The notes under the pieces were generated by a model. The model ran no database searches and had not been told where the DNA came from. It saw nothing but the letters and a program-made list of their open reading frames with translations. Positions 7,657 through 10,132 of a stretch of DNA of 10,132 bases are shown piece by piece. Each line of letters begins with the position of its first letter. Within the stretch, counting starts at the first letter, position 1. The translations under genes were made by a program, and so were the position numbers. Origin of the DNA: Chitinophagales bacterium (GTDB taxonomy: Bacteria; Bacteroidota; Bacteroidia; Chitinophagales; JADIYW01); assembly GCA_020848315.1 (NCBI GenBank), contig JADLAH010000146.1, positions 1 to 10,132 on the forward strand, read 5' to 3'.

Positions 7657-8685
7657 TTATTTGGGTTTGGTGCCTATTTTAATACCGCTGTTGTTGTTGG
7701 ATGGAGCGGAATTGCCATTGTTCCATCCGCCGTTGTTAGCCGGGGCGTTGTTATTATTGTTTTTCTGATAGTTCGGTGTTGTATTGTTGTTTTTAGGTTG
7801 ATTGTTGTATTTGTACACGTCATTAGGATTGGTGCGTGGCTGATTATTGTTGTTCCACTGTTTGTTGTTGTAGGTCTTGTTCGGCTGATTCGTGTTGTTG
7901 TTATAACCATTATTGTTATAGCCATTATTGCTGTTGCCGTTATTGTTGTTTGATTTGACCGGTACATAAGGTGTATTCGTGTGATAGCCGACACGCGGTG
8001 CGGACACTACATTCTTGCGGTTGTAATCATAGTAATTATTGAAATTATGAAAGTTGTTGTTGTAAATGATGTTGGAGCAATGAGGGGAAAACCAGTTGTT
8101 GCCCCAGTTGTCCCATCTGTTCCAACCCCACCATGGATTGTTGAAACCGGCAGAATACCAGCTGTTGTACCATGGTTGCTGAATGACTACAATAGTGGAG
8201 TTATTCCAGAATGGATTGTAGAAATTACTGTAATTATATACCCAGCTCGGCGTGAAATAGTTATTGTACCAGCCATAGTCAAAGTTGTTATACCAGGAGC
8301 TGTAAAAACTGTTGTAATAATCCCAGCCCACATGGAATCGGATGGAAGGATTATGGAAACGGCGGATGCGGTCAGTATAGCCAAAGCCGGAATTAAAAGC
8401 AAAATCATCCGCGTAATAGTTATCCCCGTAGCGCTGATCCTGTTGTTGCTCATAGCCATAATTGCCATTATTGTTGTTATTACCCGGCAGGTTGGTGCGT
8501 TTGCCCGCGCTGTTTTCCTCATCGTAATAAGGGACAGACTGCTCATTCGCAGGAAGATTGGTAGACACTTTAGGCGTTTTCTTCGCTTTCACCTTTGGTG
8601 CATCATACACATCGTCTTGTGCCATAGCTGCCGGAAAACTGAACAGGAACAGCAATAACCCGCTTACAAATAACCCTTTTTTCAT
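7657..8685 (-). CDS. Exported Asn-rich and aromatic-rich low-complexity protein, function unknown
   Basis: I do not recognise this gene. From the ATG at 8685-8683 it encodes 342 residues; an ATG further upstream (8739) would put 18 residues before the signal peptide and overlap the promoter, so it was not chosen. MKKGLFVSGLLLFLFSFPAAMA is a clear signal peptide. A charged stretch (23-62) contains DDVYDAPKVKAKK and the motif TNLPAN, which recurs as TNLPGN shortly after. Residues 121-199 are extraordinarily aromatic: 32 of 79 are Trp, Tyr or Phe, mostly interspersed with Asn. Residues 245-332 are Asn-rich (42 of 88 are Asn) with imperfect NNGYN repeats; the protein ends basic (GIKIGTKPK). One Cys is present (Cys203). 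The composition suggests a disordered or amyloid-prone surface or matrix protein; that is inference. It heads the unit that also carries the FadL-like protein and the methyltransferase. No T9SS C-terminal domain or lipobox is visible. Confidence 0.8.
   Translation of the reverse strand: MKKGLFVSGLLLFLFSFPAAMAQDDVYDAPKVKAKKTPKVSTNLPANEQSVPYYDEENSAGKRTNLPGNNNNNGNYGYEQQQDQRYGDNYYADDFAFNSGFGYTDRIRRFHNPSIRFHVGWDYYNSFYSSWYNNFDYGWYNNYFTPSWVYNYSNFYNPFWNNSTIVVIQQPWYNSWYSAGFNNPWWGWNRWDNWGNNWFSPHCSNIIYNNNFHNFNNYYDYNRKNVVSAPRVGYHTNTPYVPVKSNNNNGNSNNGYNNNGYNNNTNQPNKTYNNKQWNNNNQPRTNPNDVYKYNNQPKNNNTTPNYQKNNNNNAPANNGGWNNGNSAPSNNNSGIKIGTKPK
7687..7953 (-). repeat. Low-complexity Asn-codon tract with 15-base imperfect repeats
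   Basis: The tract encodes the Asn-rich tail of the exported protein and is built from runs of AAC/AAT codons, giving GTT/ATT-rich sequence on the plus strand. Around 7894-7929 a 15-base unit encoding NNGYN occurs twice in tandem with a decayed third copy. Codon choice alternates between AAC and AAT, so the DNA is less uniform than the protein. Confidence 0.7.
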
Positions 8686-8723
8686 AATGGTAATTTTTAA
8701 TTTTATGGCAACCTTGAATTCTT

Positions 8724-8731
8724 TACCTTTG
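8724..8731 (+). promoter_or_regulatory. Candidate -7 element of the proS promoter
   Basis: TACCTTTG matches TAnnTTTG exactly. A T-rich TTTA (8702-8705) lies 18 bases upstream in the -33 position, a weak match to TTTG. The start would be near 8738, giving proS a leader of about 67 bases that includes the hairpin at 8766-8779 and the palindrome at 8777-8790. No other exact element was seen between here and the ATG. Confidence 0.45.
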
Positions 8732-8736
8732 ATAAC

Positions 8737-8744
8737 CAAATTTA
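8737..8744 (-). promoter_or_regulatory. Candidate -7 element for the Asn-rich/FadL-like/methyltransferase unit
   Basis: On the minus strand TAAATTTG matches TAnnTTTG exactly. The T-rich stretch CTTTTTG lies upstream, but its TTTG is only 14 bases away, shorter than usual. The start would be near 8730, leaving about 45 bases to the ATG at 8685. Confidence 0.5.
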
Positions 8745-8765
8745 TAGTTATTCAGTTTCAAAAAG

Positions 8766-8779
8766 CATACCAAAGTATG
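8766..8779. repeat. 5-bp inverted repeat with CAAA loop upstream of proS
   Basis: CATAC (8766-8770) and GTATG (8775-8779) flank CAAA; a G-T wobble could add one pair. It overlaps the left end of the 14-base palindrome by three bases, so an RNA hairpin here and the palindrome cannot both form fully. Confidence 0.4.
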
Positions 8780-8790
8780 TTAATTAACAT
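8777..8790. promoter_or_regulatory. 14-base perfect palindrome, possible operator between proS and the Asn-rich unit
   Basis: ATGTTAATTAACAT is its own reverse complement over all 14 bases and is followed directly by a second palindrome, CTAATTAG (8791-8798). It lies in the divergent intergenic region, 14 bases before the proS ATG and upstream of the leftward promoter candidate. The shape fits a dimeric regulator site, but no regulator is identified and AT-rich DNA yields such palindromes more often by chance. Confidence 0.4.
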
Positions 8791-8804
8791 CTAATTAGTA
8801 TAAA

Positions 8805-10132
8805 ATGAGCAAAGGAATTACCAGCAGAGCAGAAAATTATTCGGAATGGTACAATGATTTAGTATTAAAAGGCGGTTTGGCTGATTATTCTGCTGTGCGC
8901 GGATGTATGGTCATCAAGCCGTATGGCTTCACCCTGTGGGAAAATATGCGGGACGTACTGGACCGCATGTTCAAGGAAACAGGACACGTAAACGCCTATT
9001 TTCCTTTGTTCGTGCCAAAAAGTCTGTTTGAGGCGGAAGAGAAAAATGCCGAAGGTTTTGCCAAAGAATGCGCGGTGGTGACTCATTACCGACTGAAAAC
9101 CGACCCGGATAATAAAGGTAAACTCATAGTAGATCCCGAAGCCAAGCTGGAGGAAGAACTGGTGGTGCGCCCGACTTCAGAGGCCATCATCTGGAATACA
9201 TATAAAAAATGGATACAATCCTATCGCGACCTGCCGATACTGGTGAATCAGTGGGCCAACGTGGTGCGCTGGGAAATGCGCACACGCCTGTTTCTGCGTA
9301 CTGCTGAGTTTCTGTGGCAGGAAGGTCATACGGCCCATACCACCAGAGAAGAGGCCATTGCAGAAGCAGAACAGATGCTGCATGTGTATGCCGATTTCGT
9401 GGAGAATTATATGGCCATTCCGGTGATAAAAGGACTGAAGACCGAGAGTGAACGCTTTGCGGGTGCTGATGAAACCTATTGCATCGAGGCACTGATGCAG
9501 GATGGCAAAGCGCTGCAGGCCGGCACTTCGCATTTCCTCGGACAAAATTTTGCCAAGGCATTTGATGTGAAATTTGTGTCAAAAGAAAATACAGAAGAAT
9601 ATGTGTGGGCTACCTCCTGGGGTGTTTCCACCCGACTCATCGGCGCGCTTATCATGACGCACTCCGACGATGAAGGATTGGTGATGCCGCCGCGCATCGC
9701 GCCGCATCAGGTGGTAATTATTCCGTTTTTGTCCAAAAATGTGGAGGAGACGGAACAAATGATTGCCAAGGCCAATGAACTAAAGAAAGACCTCGCCAAG
9801 GCCGGTATCCGTGCGATGGTGGACAGTGACGAAACCAAACGTCCGGGCTTCAAGTTTGCGGAATATGAGCTCAAGGGAATTCCGCTTCGTGTGGTGATTG
9901 GCCCTCGCGACTTAGCGAACGGTATGGTGGAAATTGCCCGTCGCGATACGAAGGAAAAAGCACAGTTTTCCGTAGATAATCTGACCGCGACAATAGACGG
10001 ATTGCTGGCCGATATACAGCAGAATATGTTCAATAAGGCGCTGGCCTTCCGCGATGCGCGCATCACGAAGGTGGATGATTTCGAGACCTTCCAGCGCTTG
10101 CTGGATGAGCAGCCGGGCTTTCTTTCCGCACA
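8805..10132 (+). CDS. proS: Prolyl-tRNA synthetase (ProRS, archaeal/eukaryotic-like type); C-terminus beyond window
   Basis: 442 complete codons are visible from the ATG at 8805, and the gene runs off the right edge. The cytosolic class II synthetase activates proline and charges tRNA-Pro. The core motifs are in order: [20 protein letters not shown], motif 1 region NAYFPLFVP, the proline-recognition loop [10 protein letters not shown] (about 121-130), motif 2 [20 protein letters not shown] (about 160-179), [16 protein letters not shown], and motif 3 [12 protein letters not shown] (about 273-284). The anticodon-binding domain follows from about 300 ([14 protein letters not shown]). There is no YbaK-type editing insertion between motifs 2 and 3, which marks the shorter ProRS class (roughly 490 residues in full) rather than the long bacterial type. 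The final zinc-binding-like C-terminal domain lies outside the window. The start fits family N-termini ([18 protein letters not shown]). It is divergent from the Asn-rich protein gene. Confidence 0.96.
   Translation, partial: MSKGITSRAENYSEWYNDLVLKGGLADYSAVRGCMVIKPYGFTLWENMRDVLDRMFKETGHVNAYFPLFVPKSLFEAEEKNAEGFAKECAVVTHYRLKTDPDNKGKLIVDPEAKLEEELVVRPTSEAIIWNTYKKWIQSYRDLPILVNQWANVVRWEMRTRLFLRTAEFLWQEGHTAHTTREEAIAEAEQMLHVYADFVENYMAIPVIKGLKTESERFAGADETYCIEALMQDGKALQAGTSHFLGQNFAKAFDVKFVSKENTEEYVWATSWGVSTRLIGALIMTHSDDEGLVMPPRIAPHQVVIIPFLSKNVEETEQMIAKANELKKDLAKAGIRAMVDSDETKRPGFKFAEYELKGIPLRVVIGPRDLANGMVEIARRDTKEKAQFSVDNLTATIDGLLADIQQNMFNKALAFRDARITKVDDFETFQRLLDEQPGFLSA

Noticed and set aside
7687..7953. 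Repetitive GTT/ATT tract considered as a CRISPR or non-coding tandem repeat.
   Set aside because: Units are short and imperfect with no spacers, and the frame on the minus strand is open throughout.
7981..8658. A 225-codon plus-strand frame that reads like a very hydrophobic membrane protein (runs of Val and Ile).
   Set aside because: It is the antisense of the Asn-rich gene: Asn codons AAC/AAT read backwards as GTT/ATT, which encode Val and Ile. The minus-strand frame has a signal peptide and promoter; this one has neither.
8686..8739. An 18-residue N-terminal extension of the Asn-rich protein starting at the ATG ending at 8739.
   Set aside because: It would place charged residues before a normal signal peptide and begin inside the proposed -7 element; the ATG at 8685 gives a textbook signal peptide.
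8738..8804. T-box or other amino-acid-sensing riboswitch upstream of proS (and of tyrS at 4153-4173).
   Set aside because: The leaders are only about 67 and 20 bases, with no T-box sequence, specifier stem or antiterminator; T-boxes are mainly found in Gram-positive lineages.
9177..10066. Minus-strand frames of 73 to 131 codons opposite proS.
   Set aside because: All are inside conserved ProRS coding sequence on the plus strand and show no family features of their own.

Overview
The window looks like chromosomal DNA of a member of the Bacteroidota, most likely the Chitinophagia side of the phylum, though the class is an inference from how the proteins read. Three observations support the phylum. 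A PorV/PorQ-family outer-membrane protein lies next to a gingipain-like C25 peptidase, a type IX secretion (T9SS) hallmark. Several gene starts carry TAnnTTTG (-7) promoter elements, which are typical of the phylum. There are no obvious Shine-Dalgarno sequences. Nothing in the window looks mobile: no transposase, integrase, tRNA, rRNA or CRISPR was seen.

From left to right there are four blocks. (1) A leftward two-gene unit (1-3970) encodes the PorV2-like barrel followed by the C25 peptidase PorU2-like protein, joined by an ATGA stop/start overlap; the peptidase runs off the left edge. (2) Rightward tyrS (4174-5457) is divergent from that unit and ends in a hairpin plus T-run. (3) A leftward three-gene unit (8685 down to 5462) encodes a secreted Asn- and aromatic-rich protein, an OmpP1/FadL-type outer-membrane protein and a class I SAM-dependent methyltransferase, with gaps of 14 and 21 bases; it converges on tyrS with only 4 bases between the stop codons. 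(4) Rightward proS (from 8805) is divergent from block 3 and runs off the right edge.

Two housekeeping aminoacyl-tRNA synthetase genes are thus interleaved with cell-envelope genes, and each synthetase shares a divergent intergenic region with an envelope unit. PorV2 and PorU2 probably act together at the outer membrane on T9SS cargo: a barrel that carries cargo and a cysteine peptidase/sortase-like enzyme. Whether they replace or supplement the canonical PorV/PorU cannot be told from this window. The role of the Asn-rich protein, the FadL-like protein and the methyltransferase as a group is not known to me. The points most worth a second look are the TyrRS in which the HIGH signature reads GIGN, the face-to-face promoters and 14-base palindrome upstream of proS, and the extreme composition of the Asn/aromatic-rich exported protein.
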